Below, piece by piece: positions 11,824-22,659 of a stretch of 64,000 nt of DNA. The DNA lies in NCBI GenBank assembly GCA_026724425.1, contig JAIUCV010000652.1, positions 62,001-126,000 on the forward strand, written 5' to 3'. Below the pieces are notes generated by a model that saw only the letters and a list, made by a program, of their open reading frames with translations, searched no databases and was not told the DNA's origin. A program made the translations under genes and the position numbers. Numbering within the stretch: the first letter of the stretch is position 1; each line of letters begins with the position of its first letter. This DNA is from Erythrophleum ivorense. Its lineage: Eukaryota; Streptophyta; Magnoliopsida; Fabales; Fabaceae.

Positions 11824-12195
11824 AAAAGGTCCCGGAGAATCTCTGAAGTCAAGTATGAAGGAACCGGGGACTAAAATACAAAGAAAAGTTATGTGCCAGG
11901 CAAAATGTATAAATTGCCCGAAAGTTTAGAAAACTCTAGTTTCACCCTCTATTCGTGGCTTTAGGCACAAATATCAAAAAATCGGGCAAGAATCTCAGAA
12001 ATTCGTGACCCACGGTTAAACTCAGTTTGATGAGACTGGTTTAATGGCACCACGCTGTCCGGATGGTCGGGCGAGATCCAGTCGGGATCTGGTTAGCTTG
12101 ATCAGTAGCCATGAGCTAGATAGAAAAAGAAGTTGTAATAACTATAGAAATAGTAATAGCTAAAGGGCTAAGAAACCCTGAAGGAGTTTCAGGGG
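11824..12195. repeat. About 372-bp module shared by D and G LTRs
   Basis: It matches 22889-23262 closely on the same strand, although the D and G LTRs are otherwise unlike and appear to be in opposite orientation. It ends in the hairpin CCCTGAAGGAGTTTCAGGG. No terminal inverted repeats or clear flanking duplication is visible. Confidence 0.75.
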
Positions 12196-12441
12196 TTATT
12201 TATTCCCCTAATATTCTTATTCCTTCTAGAAAAATTATCAAAGTTTGTCTGGGCGGCAAATGACAATTTTGCCCCTGGACCCCCATGGATGCCCTAAAAT
12301 CTCAAAAATCCCTATAGGCCTATTCAGCTCATACTTCTCATATACGAAGCTATTTCATTCAAATTCTTTTTATTAAAGCTTAATAAATTCATTGCATAAA
12401 ATGCTAAATAATTAGAAAAACTTAAATTTAGGGATGTTACA

Positions 12442-13890
12442 TATTGGGATTCTTTGAATCTCATTCCCTCCTCCCTAATATTTTAACATGCTAGGTGAAC
12501 CAAGAAAGCAAAGAAATGGGAGCCAACCACTTGAGAGATAAAAATATGACATCAAAGTGCATGGATTTTGTTTCTTAAGGCCATATAAGTGGCAAATGTT
12601 GTAACCTATTATTGTATATGTCCCATGATGTTATGAACATGTATAATTATGTTAATGTATTATGTACAAATGAAGTTTAAGGTTGTATGTATGCAGATGT
12701 GCATTTTGTTCATGTAATGACAAGTTTGCATTATGGAAGTGTATGTATAAATGGAAGTGAATGGCCAAATTGAGAAGCATGAGATTTGGGACCACTTGGG
12801 CAATTCATACAAGTCATATTCATGCTTTTAAACTTTCCCAAGAGGTGCCAAACACTAAGGAATGTCATTTGGACACATTTGGTCTCTAATATGGACCAAA
12901 ATTGACCATATTGAAAACCTGCACCACTTTTTGTCCAAATGAGTTCTTCTTGATCTGAAATTTTGCATGCATTTAGAGTTTGTTGAGGGATTTTTGGGAA
13001 GCTAAAGTGAAAAATTTTTGGAGGTCTATGAAATATTTGACAAATTTTCAAAATTGGAAAAAATTCTGATTTTGGTTCATGGTACTGTTCACACTAATCC
13101 GAAAATGATTTCCATCACTTAGGAGGCAAATGATGTCCAATTGCCATGAGATTTTATAGGTTGAAACTAGACATTCCCATGACTTGTGCCAACTAGAAGC
13201 ACCCCATTTGAGATCTAGAGAGGGAGAGATGAATTTTTAAAGCTTTTGCCCAGTATTAGGCGTTCAGACTGACCTCAAGTACTATTTGATTGGTTTTCAA
13301 GGTCTAGATGTACCTAAAATGGTCTGAATTTATTTTTTCCTAATAAAAAAAATCTTTAGCTTTCTAGATTGGTATTATTTACATGGATTAGATTTTTTTG
13401 AAGTTTGTAGCAGAAACTTGTGATAGTACCAATAGCCAATCAGACCTCTGCACCTTTTCGAATATCAAATTTCTTCTGTGTTAGTTTCATGGCCTAAAAT
13501 ATTTTTAGCATAAAGTAGACATGTTCAGATTTCCATAATGATAAAGAATGCATTATTTTGATTTTTCTAGAATTAGTTATGATTTTTCAAAGTTTGTGAC
13601 AAAAGGGCAAAATTTTGGCTAAAATTGCATTCATGAATTTTATGTATCCTCTTGCCATACACAAGTTCTAGACCAATTTTAAGGATGGAAATGAGTTGTA
13701 TCTATATAATTAAATATGAAAATTTGATACATGACCTTACATGGTCCACGGGACACCGAATGAAAATTTTATACGCAACGCAACGCTAAGAAATTCATTA
13801 TTTTAATACCATTTTTCTTGCCCCTTCATGAAATGTATGATGTGAAGCATGAGAACAATATGAAATAAGCTAGAAATATGTGGTGTTACA
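12442..13890 (+). mobile_element. E2 5' LTR, second part
   Basis: It resumes with the TATTG duplication and GGATTCTTTGAATCTCATTCC, aligns with 33036-34518, and ends GTGGTGTTACA. It contains the ATGAAAATTTTATACGCAACG segment near 13762 that all A LTRs share close to their 3' end. Confidence 0.92.
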
Positions 13891-13895
13891 TTTAT

Positions 13896-13907
13896 TGGTA
13901 TCAGAGC
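13896..13907 (+). promoter_or_regulatory. E2 primer binding site, tRNA-Met
   Basis: TGGTATCAGAGC lies five bases after the LTR and matches the 3' end of initiator tRNA-Met exactly, as is usual for Tekay-type elements. Confidence 0.88.
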
Positions 13908-14052
13908 AAAGGTTCAGGCTCTTTATATGGGTTGTGGCTTGTGTTTATGAGCTACCTAGATGTATATGAGTTTGTTTGTGGAGAATTGAGTGTGTAATGG
14001 TATGAAAGTGTTCCCTTTTTCATGTTAAAGTATGTTATGATGTTTCTGAGCT

Positions 14053-15018
14053 ATGGTGAACACTAGGAGAGGCCAGCCCTCTAAAAAGGCTCGTGCAGAT
14101 GATGGAGCCGAGCCCAATGATTTAGTAGCTGGAGCCTTACAGTCTATTATGGCTCACTTGGATTAGCAACAGGCTGTGATTATGCAGTTATAGGAACTGC
14201 TTGCTAAGAGAGATAGCCAGGGCCCTACACCTCCTCCTCCATAGCCACCTCACCAATCAGATCATCCCAAGCATTCAGAGGCAACTCACTCAGACCTGCA
14301 ACCACACATATAGATGGTTGTCTCTATTCCGCCAGCTCAGACGCTCCAGCCCAAAAAACAGCATTCTATTAGCCAGGTTATCACCCAATTTAAGAAATTT
14401 AGGCCTCCCACCTTTGATGGTGAGATGAACACAAAGAAAGCTGAGGCTTGGATTATGCAGCTAGAGAAAATCTTCTGGATGATGGAGTGCACGTCTGAGT
14501 AAAAAGCCACTATGGCTATCTTCCAATTAAAGAGAGAAGCAGATTTTTGGTGGAAGGGCACTGAGCCTGTCTTGCAGGCGAGGAACCTTCCGATTACATA
14601 GGAGGCATTCCAGGCCTTTTACAAGAGGTACTTTCCCAGTTCAGTCTGGGATGAGAAGGAGTCAAAATTCATACTCCTGAAATAAACAGAGGGGATGTCC
14701 GTGGGCCAACATGTAGCCAAATTTGTAGAGCTCTCCCGATATTCCTCCTATTTACAAAGGCATGAAGATGAGCAGTAGAGAGCAAATAGGCTAGAATAAT
14801 GCCACAAAGAATCAGGCACTTTAATACCCTAGTTGAGATATGTAAAGTGACGAAGGTGAACCTCAGAACAATGCAGCCTACCTCCAGTGCCAAACCACCC
14901 CTCTCTGAGCCCAAGAGACCTAGAAAAAGATCACAGGCTGCAGTTACTAGCAGGAGAGGTGGCAGAAGCTAGTGGATCCGAAGGGGTAAGAAATGAAGAA
15001 CTCAATCTAGTAGAGGTA
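14053..15018 (+). pseudogene. E2 gag, N-terminal and capsid part, decayed
   Basis: The start ATGGTGAACACTAGGAGAGG matches that of E1 at 51734. A Gln-rich helix and a Pro-rich stretch follow. The retrotransposon Gag capsid domain comes next, with FRPPTFDGE near 14397, WIMQLEKIF near 14449, FWWKGTEP near 14547 and KRYFPSS near 14624. Frame-preserving stops are frequent, several being CAG or CAA to TAG or TAA, as expected from deamination of methylated cytosine. It lacks about 30 bp present in E1 near 14790. Gag would form the particle that packages element RNA. C2 cuts it at 15018. Confidence 0.82.
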
Positions 15019-17417
15019 TGATGGGGTCGTGTTGTGCAACCTTCAAAATAAAACTAGGTTGGATTAAATTTTATAGTTAGTGGCACAACGTAGGTCATCT
15101 TCCTTGGAAATGGAATTCAATGTTTAATTAGGTTTCTAAGTGTTAAAAAATCCTAGAACTACCTAAATTAGGGGGGTTTTTTATCTAATTAAGCTAAGTA
15201 AAATGAAATTGAATTAAAATGATTAACTACCTAATTGTATGAATTATGGTTGAATGATGGACTTATGACTAGCCTTGGATTCGTCTCTTAGTTTCCACTA
15301 TCCTTATCCTAATCCAATTATGATTAGTTCTGGTCTAAGAGTCCCTAATTGTGTTCATGGTAAATGTATCTTGAGTTACCACGCAAGAATTAAGAGATTA
15401 ACAATCTAATGTTGAATTGAAACCTCAATCCTGCATTAAATTACTAACTCTTGTCATTAGGATCAATGAACAATTGAATTAAATGATTAATTGATCAAGT
15501 AGCCTCTGAATTAACACCCTAGGATGATTAATTAACCAATCAAACTCCAAGGAATCCTTAAATCAAACAATTAAGCACATAATTTCACTCATGCATTTCA
15601 TCGAACACCTTCATGACATACATGGAAAATTAAAGGAAAATGTAAAATTCAGTGTTTAATCCAATCAAGTAATCAATAAAAAGGTTTCTTCATTAGTGTC
15701 TAACTAACCACTAACTACAATTACACAAATTCCCAATCGAAAACAACCTTAACCAAGATAACATAAGAAAGGGGAAAATGCATAGAAAAAGAGAGAATCT
15801 TAGCCAAAATTCTGAGTTCTTCTCCATGAATTCAAGCTTCTCTAAGAGCCTTCCTCTTAGCTAGTCACAAATGGAGGATTAAAGCTTCATTGGGTGGAAG
15901 AATAATGGAGGGAGATGGATGAGACAAATGGAATGGCGTGGAGATGTTCTCTGGATGTGGAATGGATGAAGGAGCGTGCGAATGGAGTGACAATGGATGA
16001 TCTGGAGGATCCCCTTGTGTGTCTTTAGATGGATGGATTGTATACGAATGGAATGGTGTGTATTGGATGTTCTTCTTATGTGAATTTTTAATAATTTCAC
16101 ATACTGCCTCTCATTCCTTCTATTGCCCATAGCTTTTTCTTTTTGATATGAATAAGTGTGGGTCCCATTTTATTTCCTTTATAATATTCCATATTGCTTC
16201 TTCTTTTGTCTGCCCAAGCTTCGACGTGATTCAGCTTGTGTTATTTTTACATTCTCCTTTTCTTCCAATCTCTAGCTCGAGTTTCTCACGTGATTTCGAT
16301 GCACATCAACTCCTTCATTTAGACTTCAGCTCCCCTCACTTCTGCATGTGTATGTATTTGAGCTTCTAGCTATTCTAGCCTCACACATCTTTCCCTCACG
16401 TGCTTCCTTCATGCATTGTTCTTCCTCATTCCCACTTAAGGCACTAGAACCTGTGGCTTCTTCTCATGTTATTTTTCACATTCTGGAGCTCCTTTTTATG
16501 TGTCACGAGCTCAGCTCGTAGCTCCCTATACGTGTTTCTTCTCCTCTGCTCCATGAGCTTCTTGCTTTGCTTGAATCTAGAATGTGACTTCTTCTTCGTG
16601 CAGCTACATTGTAGCGTGTTTGTTCTCTTAGCTTTATTCATTCGTGTTGCTCTAGCAGCTTTTCTCTTCACATTTTGTGTGTCTTTTTCTCCTCCCATCA
16701 CGTGCTACTTTCAAATATGCTCATGCTTCTCCAACCAGTAGCTTGAGCTTGCTTGCTTCATGTTTTACTCTTCCAACCAAGCACAAAGCTTTTCCTCACA
16801 CACTTAACCCACGTTGCTATTCCATCATGTTTGTTTCTTTCCCTATTCCAGCCACGTTGCTTCCTTCATTTTCTTCAACCCCGTAACTAGTTGCATCTTG
16901 TTTCATCCACCAAAGCTCCTTTCCACATGGTTCTTATAAGTGGTTAGCTGCTGGATCATGCATGTAAATGAATGGATGAGAGTGTCTATTTTTTATGATG
17001 CAACATAAATGGAAACCTTAGCCCTAAGCTTCCATATGAACCTATGCATTAGTGAATTGGTATGTTGCTATTCTTCTAAGTGTAGAATCCATGTGATTTA
17101 CTCCTCTCATTCAAATTTTAATTGCCCAACAAAGAGTACACTTAAAGCCCAACTCTTCTCCTTCTCTTCTCTAACTCAAATTCTCATTCAAACATCATTT
17201 GTCCATTAAAATTTGCACAAAAGAATGGAAAGTATTAAGTAGAAATACCCAAAACCTATTTAAGATAAATTTAAGCATTAGGAACCAATAATTTACAAAT
17301 TAATTCCTCAAATATAAAAATGGCCAATTAAAATCAAATTCCATTCAATTGCATTCATCTAATTATTAAAATTCCTAACTAAAGATGAAATAAAATATAT
17401 AAAGATGGTGTTTATCA
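15019..17417. mobile_element. Family-C solo LTR, copy C2, in E2 gag
   Basis: It runs from TGATGGGGTCGTGTTGTGCA to GGTGTTTATCA, 2,399 bp, flanked by AGGTA (15014-15018) and AGGTC (17418-17422). The left part (the GCACAACGTAGGTCATCTTC region, then AATTAA-rich) and the pyrimidine-rich right part align with the other C copies. The GGATGG stretch lies at about 15890-16060. No internal retroelement domain is present. Confidence 0.88.
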
Positions 17418-17640
17418 AGGTCACTCAACACCTATGACATGTCCCTAGTATGGCAAAAACCATGGAACCAGACCATGCTATATGGGGCAGAATGTATGTT
17501 TTAGGTGTTGTAGGGCAGGACAAATAGCTAGGGACTATACCCAAGCTCCTCAGTAATTCACACAGCAGAGGGAGATGGCTCCTGCTCCTAGACCTCAGGC
17601 CCAAGGTAGAGTCTTTGCCCTGTCACAACAGGAGGCTAGC
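17418..17640 (+). pseudogene. E2 gag zinc-knuckle region, decayed
   Basis: This continues the gag reading after C2. The zinc knuckle (about 17492-17535) reads CFRCCRAGQIARDY where CFxCGxxGHxxRDC is expected. The zinc-binding His is Gln and the last Cys is Tyr. There is one copy here, whereas E1 has two. A Pro-rich spacer and EASRSLSLI lead into the protease. Confidence 0.78.
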
Positions 17641-18120
17641 CGGTCCCTGAGTCTGATTTAAGATACTATTAGAATAAATGATTTTTCTGTAACTGCATTA
17701 TTTGATTCGGGTGCTAGCCATTCTTTTGTATCATATGACTGTGCTAGGAGGTTGGGTCTAAGTATGCATACACTACCATATGACTTGTATGTATCTACCC
17801 CCACAAGAAACCAAACCATTACCTCCCATGCTTGTTTGAAATGTGTGATCTAGTTTAATCATTGCTTTACCACCCTTGATTTGATTTGTATGCCCCTTAT
17901 TGATATTGATGTGATCATTGGCATGAACTGGATGTCTGTAAATAATGTCATACTAGATTGTAGCCATAGATATATTACTTTACCTGATTATGGGACTATA
18001 CCTAGTATGAGGATTGAGTTATCTATTATGACTACTCCCAGGCTGAGAGGACTCTAAGGCATGGTTGTCAAGGATACTTAGTTTTCTTTTTAGTTTAGAC
18101 TGAGGTAGAAAAGGGTATAG
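17641..18120 (+). pseudogene. E2 aspartic protease, catalytic motif intact
   Basis: FDSGASHSFVSYD near 17700 carries the retropepsin triad Asp-Ser-Gly at 17704-17712, the only copy of the three in this window that keeps it. DVIIGMNWM lies near 17908, and the linker LRGL near 18045 leads to RT. Stops (for example near 17850) still break it. Confidence 0.8.
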
Positions 18121-18858
18121 ATGAGATTCCTGTAGTGAGAGAGTTCCTCGAAGTATTCCCTAAAGAGATTAGCAAACTACCCCCAGAGAAAGAAGTAGAG
18201 TTTCCTATAGATATTATACCTGGCGTAGGTCTTATGTCTAAAGCCCCATATAGGATGACTCCCACTGAGCTAGCTGAGCTTAAGAAACAGATAGAAGAGC
18301 TCTTAGATAAGGGTTTTATTAGACCCACTATCTCGCCGTGGGGAGCTCCAGTCTTATTCATGAAGAAGAAAGACGAGAGCGTAGGCTATGTATAGATTAC
18401 CAGGAACTCAATAAGATAACCATTAAGAATAGGTACCCTCTCCTTTGCATAGATGACCTCCTAGACCAGTTAGTAGGAGCATCTATATTTTCTAAGATAG
18501 ACCTCAAGTCAAGGTATCACTAGCTTAGAATAAAGGCTGAGGATATTCCCAAAACAGCATTTAGAACTAGATATAGGCATTATGAATTTTTAGTTATGCC
18601 CTTTGGGTTGACGAATGCACCTGCAATGTTCATGGATTACATGAACAAAGTTTTTAGGCCATATTTAAACAAATTTGTAGTTGTCTTCATAGATGACATC
18701 CTCATCTATTCAAAGAGTAGAGAAGAACATGAGCAGCATTTGAGATTAGCCTTGGAAACCTTGAGAGAGAGATAGTTGTATGCTAAACTTAGTAAATGTG
18801 AGTTCTGGCTCACTGAAGTCAAATTCCAATGCCATGTGATCTCCTAAGCAGGGGTCGC
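18121..18858 (+). pseudogene. E2 reverse transcriptase, interrupted by C3
   Basis: It opens with VREFLEVFPKEISKLPPE and EVEFPIDIIPG. KGFIRPTISPWGAPVLF then marks the fingers (about 18310-18360). A one-base shift near 18385 moves the frame before LCIDYQELNKITIKNRYP. The palm has FSKIDLKSRYH (18492) and PFGLTNAPAMF (about 18600), and FIDDILIYS with an intact active site at 18686-18697. It continues to KLSKCEFWL, and C3 splits it at the point equal to SQAGVTV in E1. It copies element RNA to DNA. Confidence 0.87.
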
Positions 18859-21192
18859 TGAGCGGATCGTCGCATAACCCTCAAATAATACTAGGTTGAT
18901 AAAATATGTAGCTAATGGCACAACCTAGGTCATCTCCCTTGGAATTGGTGTTCAATGTTTAATGGAATTTTCCAAATATTAAAAGACTCTAAAAATTCCT
19001 AAATTAGGGGGTTTTAATTGAATTAAATTATCCTAAACTAAATTGAATTAAAATTCCTAAATTCTATCTAATTATGGATGAAAGATGGACTTGTGTCTAG
19101 CTTTGGATTCGTCCCTTGGTATCCACTATCCTTATCCTACTCTAATTGTGATTTATTCTGGTCTAAGAGTTCCTAATTGTGTTCATAACAAATTATCTTG
19201 GGTAACCACTCAAGATTCAAGAGATTAACGATCTAATGTTAAATTGAAACCTCAACTCCGCATTAAACTGTTAATTCTTGTTTTAGGATCAATGAACATC
19301 CAATTTGATTGATTAACTAATTTGATTAGCCTCTGAATCATCCTAAATATTTAATTAACCAACCAAATATTAAGGAATCCTCAATTTAAATATTTAAGCA
19401 CATAATCTCATTCCTATATTTTATCGAACACCTTCGAAGCATACATGGATATTCAGATAATATTGGAATTAATTAGATCAATTAATCAACAAAAATACTT
19501 CCTAATTAGTGTCTAACCAGCCACTAATTATAATTATACAAATTCTCTATCAAATATAACTTAACCAAGACAATAATTGAAAGAGAAAAGTGTAGGAAAA
19601 ATAAGGAAATTCTTAGCCAAAAATTCTGAGTTTTTCTCCATGGATTCAAGCTTCTCCAAGGTCTTCTTCCTTGCTAGCCACAAGATGAATTAAAGCTTCA
19701 TGGGATGATGGAGATGGATGGATGGAATGGGGATGAGAAGAGGATGGAGATCGATGGATGGAATGGAAGAATGAAGAGATGAATGGGATGGATGAGGCGT
19801 GGAGTGGATGAATGAAGGGGTCGTGGATGATGGAATGGAAGAATATGGTGTGGTGGATGGATGGTACCCCCTTGAACGAATGAATGGCTTAATATATATA
19901 GGCATGAGTTTCCAGAAATATAGAGACGTGGGATGGCTTGTATTGTGCGAATGGATGAGGGTCCAATGATTTAAATGAAGGAGGCGTAAATGTGCTGGAG
20001 AGACGTGTGGAATAATAATTCTGTCCGAGTGTATTTCTTTAATGAATCACGTGCTCAAGCTTCTTCTTTTTGTATTTTTCTTAACATCAGCCTCTCCTTC
20101 CCACGCTCCAAAATGTTTGTTTATTTTATATATATATAATGGGCCCCACTTCATTCCATATTGAGTATAATATCAATATTCATGCAATCACGTTCAGCTT
20201 CTTCATTTTTCTGCCCAGTTTCTTCACTTCAGCGTCTTCCACGTGCAGCTTCTCTTCATTCTATTCTCAAGCTTCTTTGTTTTCAGCTCCAGCCTTGCTT
20301 CTTCTGCATGTGTTCTGCTCGAGTTAGCTCATTCAGCTTGCTCTGTTCTCCATCACGTCAGCTTCCTTAATGCAAAACCATGTTATTTTCCACTAAAGCC
20401 TCTGCATGCAGCTCATTATTTCCTTCTTTGCGTTTTTCACGTGGTTTCCTTCGTATCATGCAGCTTCATAACCTCGTGGCTTCTTTTCTGCATTTTCTAG
20501 CTCGAAAATCACGTTGCTTTTCTTTGTTCAGCTCCTGCCTCGTTCAGCTTGTGTTTCTTCGCCTGAACTCTAGCTAAGCCATTTCACGTAGCTCTCTTCT
20601 TCACGTTTCTGCTTCTTAGTAAACCATCACTCGAACGTGCAACCTGTGGCCAGCTCCTTTGTGTTTTCTTCATCTTGCAGCTTCAACGAGAAACTCATAC
20701 TTCAACCTCTTCAAAACCCGAATATGCTGACTTTTCTACATGGAGCTGCTTTTTCTGTTGCTCGTTCTTCTTGTTCAGCTCCTGCATGATCTCTACGTTC
20801 TGCACTACATGCTTTATAATGTGTTATCCTCCTCCCTTCAGCTCAGCTTCTTCGTTATTCTGCTCTGCCTTCTTCATTCGTGTTGCTTTCTTTGTTTCTG
20901 CATGTGTGTGTTTGGAAGCCCTTCTCTCCTTTTCTAACTCAAATTCTTATTTAAATATCATTTGCCCATTGAAAATCTGCACAACAAGTAAGAGCAATTC
21001 AAGAGGAAAATTCAAAAAAAAATTTTAAAAGAAATTTATGCATTAAAATTCTAAAATTCTGCAAATAAATTCCTAAAATATAGAAATGGCTTATAAAACA
21101 AAATCTTATCTAATTAAAGTCTTAAAACTATATTTTATTATTAAAATGCCTATGCTTAGGAGAATAAATTAGATAGAAATATATGTTTATCA
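18859..21192. mobile_element. Family-C solo LTR, copy C3, in E2 RT
   Basis: It runs from TGAGCGGATCGTCGCATAAC to ATGTTTATCA, 2,334 bp, between two perfect GTCGC copies (18854-18858 and 21193-21197). Removing it rejoins the RT frame at the GVAIDPYKVEAV segment. It holds a GGATGG/GAATG array (about 19700-19880), TATATATAGGCATGAG near 19890 and a pyrimidine-rich half (about 20040-20950). It is the cleanest proof that family C has TG...CA ends and a 5-bp duplication. Confidence 0.93.
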
Positions 21193-21840
21193 GTCGCAAT
21201 AGATCCCTATAAGGTAGAGGCAGTATTACAGTGAGAGAGACCTAAGATAGTGACAGAGATCAGGAGTTTCCTAAGTTTAGCAAGTTATTAGAGGAGGTTC
21301 ATTCAGGGCTTTTCTCAAATAGCAATGCCACTGACTCCGCTCACTAGAAAAAATGTGCTGTTTGTGTGGGATGAGAAATGTGAGAAGAGTTTTCAAGAGT
21401 TGAAGCACAAATTAACCACAGCCCCAGCTTTAGACTCCCTGACCCTAGAGAGACTTTTGTAGTCTATAGTGATGCCTCTAAGAAAGGGTTAGGATGTATG
21501 CTTATGCAGAAAGGCCGAGTGGTAGCTTATGCTTCTAGACAGCTAAAACCCCAAGAAGAAAATTACCCCACACATGACCTAGAGTTAGCTACAGTGATGT
21601 TTGATTTGAAAATATGGAGACACTACTTGTATGGGGTAGCTATAGAAATCTTTAGTGACCAAAGAGCCTTAAATATTTATTTGAATAGAAAGAGTTGAAT
21701 ATGAGATAGTAGAGATGGTTAGAATTTTTGAAAGACTATGATTTCACACTAAAATATCACCTCAGTAAGGCTAATGTGGTAGCTGATGCCCTAAGTAAAA
21801 AATCCATACACATGGCTTGTATGATGATCTGAGAGCAGGA
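21193..21840 (+). pseudogene. E2 RT thumb and RNase H
   Basis: The thumb has RSFLSLASY near 21262, then RNase H. VYSDASKKGLGCMLMQ (about 21470) carries the first Asp, VVAYASRQLKPQEENYPTHD follows, LELATVMF carries the Glu, and IFSDQRALNIYL carries another Asp. All usual acidic residues look present. The stretch 21498-21698 is open, and a one-base loss near 21425 and stops after 21698 break the frame. RNase H removes the RNA template and leaves the polypurine primer. Confidence 0.85.
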
Positions 21841-22373
21841 ATTGATCGAGAGATTTAGATATATAAGTCTCTCATGTGAGGTGTATTCAGGAAAATTATT
21901 AATGAGTTAAACCCAAATAGAAAATGACCTAAGGGAGCAAATAAGAGAAGCCCAGCAGACAAATGACCATATAAATAAGATTAGAACTCAGATAGCCCAA
22001 CGTAGCATACAAGAGTTCAATCTATTTGAGGATAACATAGAAAGATATAGTGAAAGGCTATATGTACCTAAAAATACATAAATCAAAAAGAAAATATTAG
22101 ATGAGGCACATAAGAGCAAGTACACCATTCATCAAAGCAGTAATAAAATGTATCAGGACTTAAAGAAAATGTTTTGGTGGCTTGGAATGAAAACAGACAT
22201 AGCAGAATATGTCTTCCGATGTCTAGTATGCCAGAGAGTTAAGATAGAACATCAGAAACTAGCTAGGTTACGTCAACCCCTAGATATCCCAGAGTGAAAA
22301 TGGGATAGCATAACTATGGATTTTGTCATAGGTTTATCCAGGACATCATCAAGGCATGATGTAATATGGGTAA
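21841..22373 (+). pseudogene. E2 linker and integrase zinc-binding domain
   Basis: It aligns with E1 55040-55615. The HHCC-type domain reads AHKSKYTIHQSSNKMYQDLKK near 22110 and ends CLVCQRVK near 22225. The catalytic core begins ITMDFVIGLSRT (about 22310) with the first Asp. In-frame stops occur near 21832, 21909 and 22078. The solo LTR F cuts the core at 22373 inside the VIWVI segment. Confidence 0.82.
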
Positions 22374-22659
22374 TGTGACAACCCTAACTTCTAACCATTG
22401 TAATTAAGGTTAACAAAATTAGCATCTACTCTATTCCACCCAGACCAAGTGTAGCTCCCCACACCAGGCCTCAGCTCATGGATGTTCATCCACTTGCTTG
22501 CCTTTATCCTTAACTGAAGAACCTTCACCTGAAATATTTAGCCCATGAAACGGGTTAGATGTAAATCTCAATAACCAAGGCAAATTCCATCATATATTCC
22601 AGTTTAATTAACATATATGCATGATTCCACATAAGCATCAGAAAATATGCCAGTCATTT

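Larger units (their letters stand above)
5865..12441 (-). mobile_element. Family-D solo LTR in E2 5' LTR, with C1 inside
   Basis: The ends are TGTAATATCT and GGGATGTTACA, flanked by a perfect TATTG duplication (5860-5864 and 12442-12446). Removing it restores the A-LTR text GAGTTATTGGGATTCTTTG. Without the nested C1 it is about 3.6 kb. No coding sequence, primer site or polypurine tract is seen, so it is a solo LTR. Orientation is inferred as minus. Read on that strand there is a TATATATAT box (11231-11239), an AG-rich leader, and AGCTAAGGTAAC near 11068, matching the order seen in the A and B LTRs. Confidence 0.85.

Noticed and set aside
19690..19905. Minus-strand Ser/Pro/His-rich 71-codon frame
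   Set aside because: It is the complement of the GGATGG/GAATG array, so a simple-repeat artefact. The same holds for 38113-38370 and 15879-16130.
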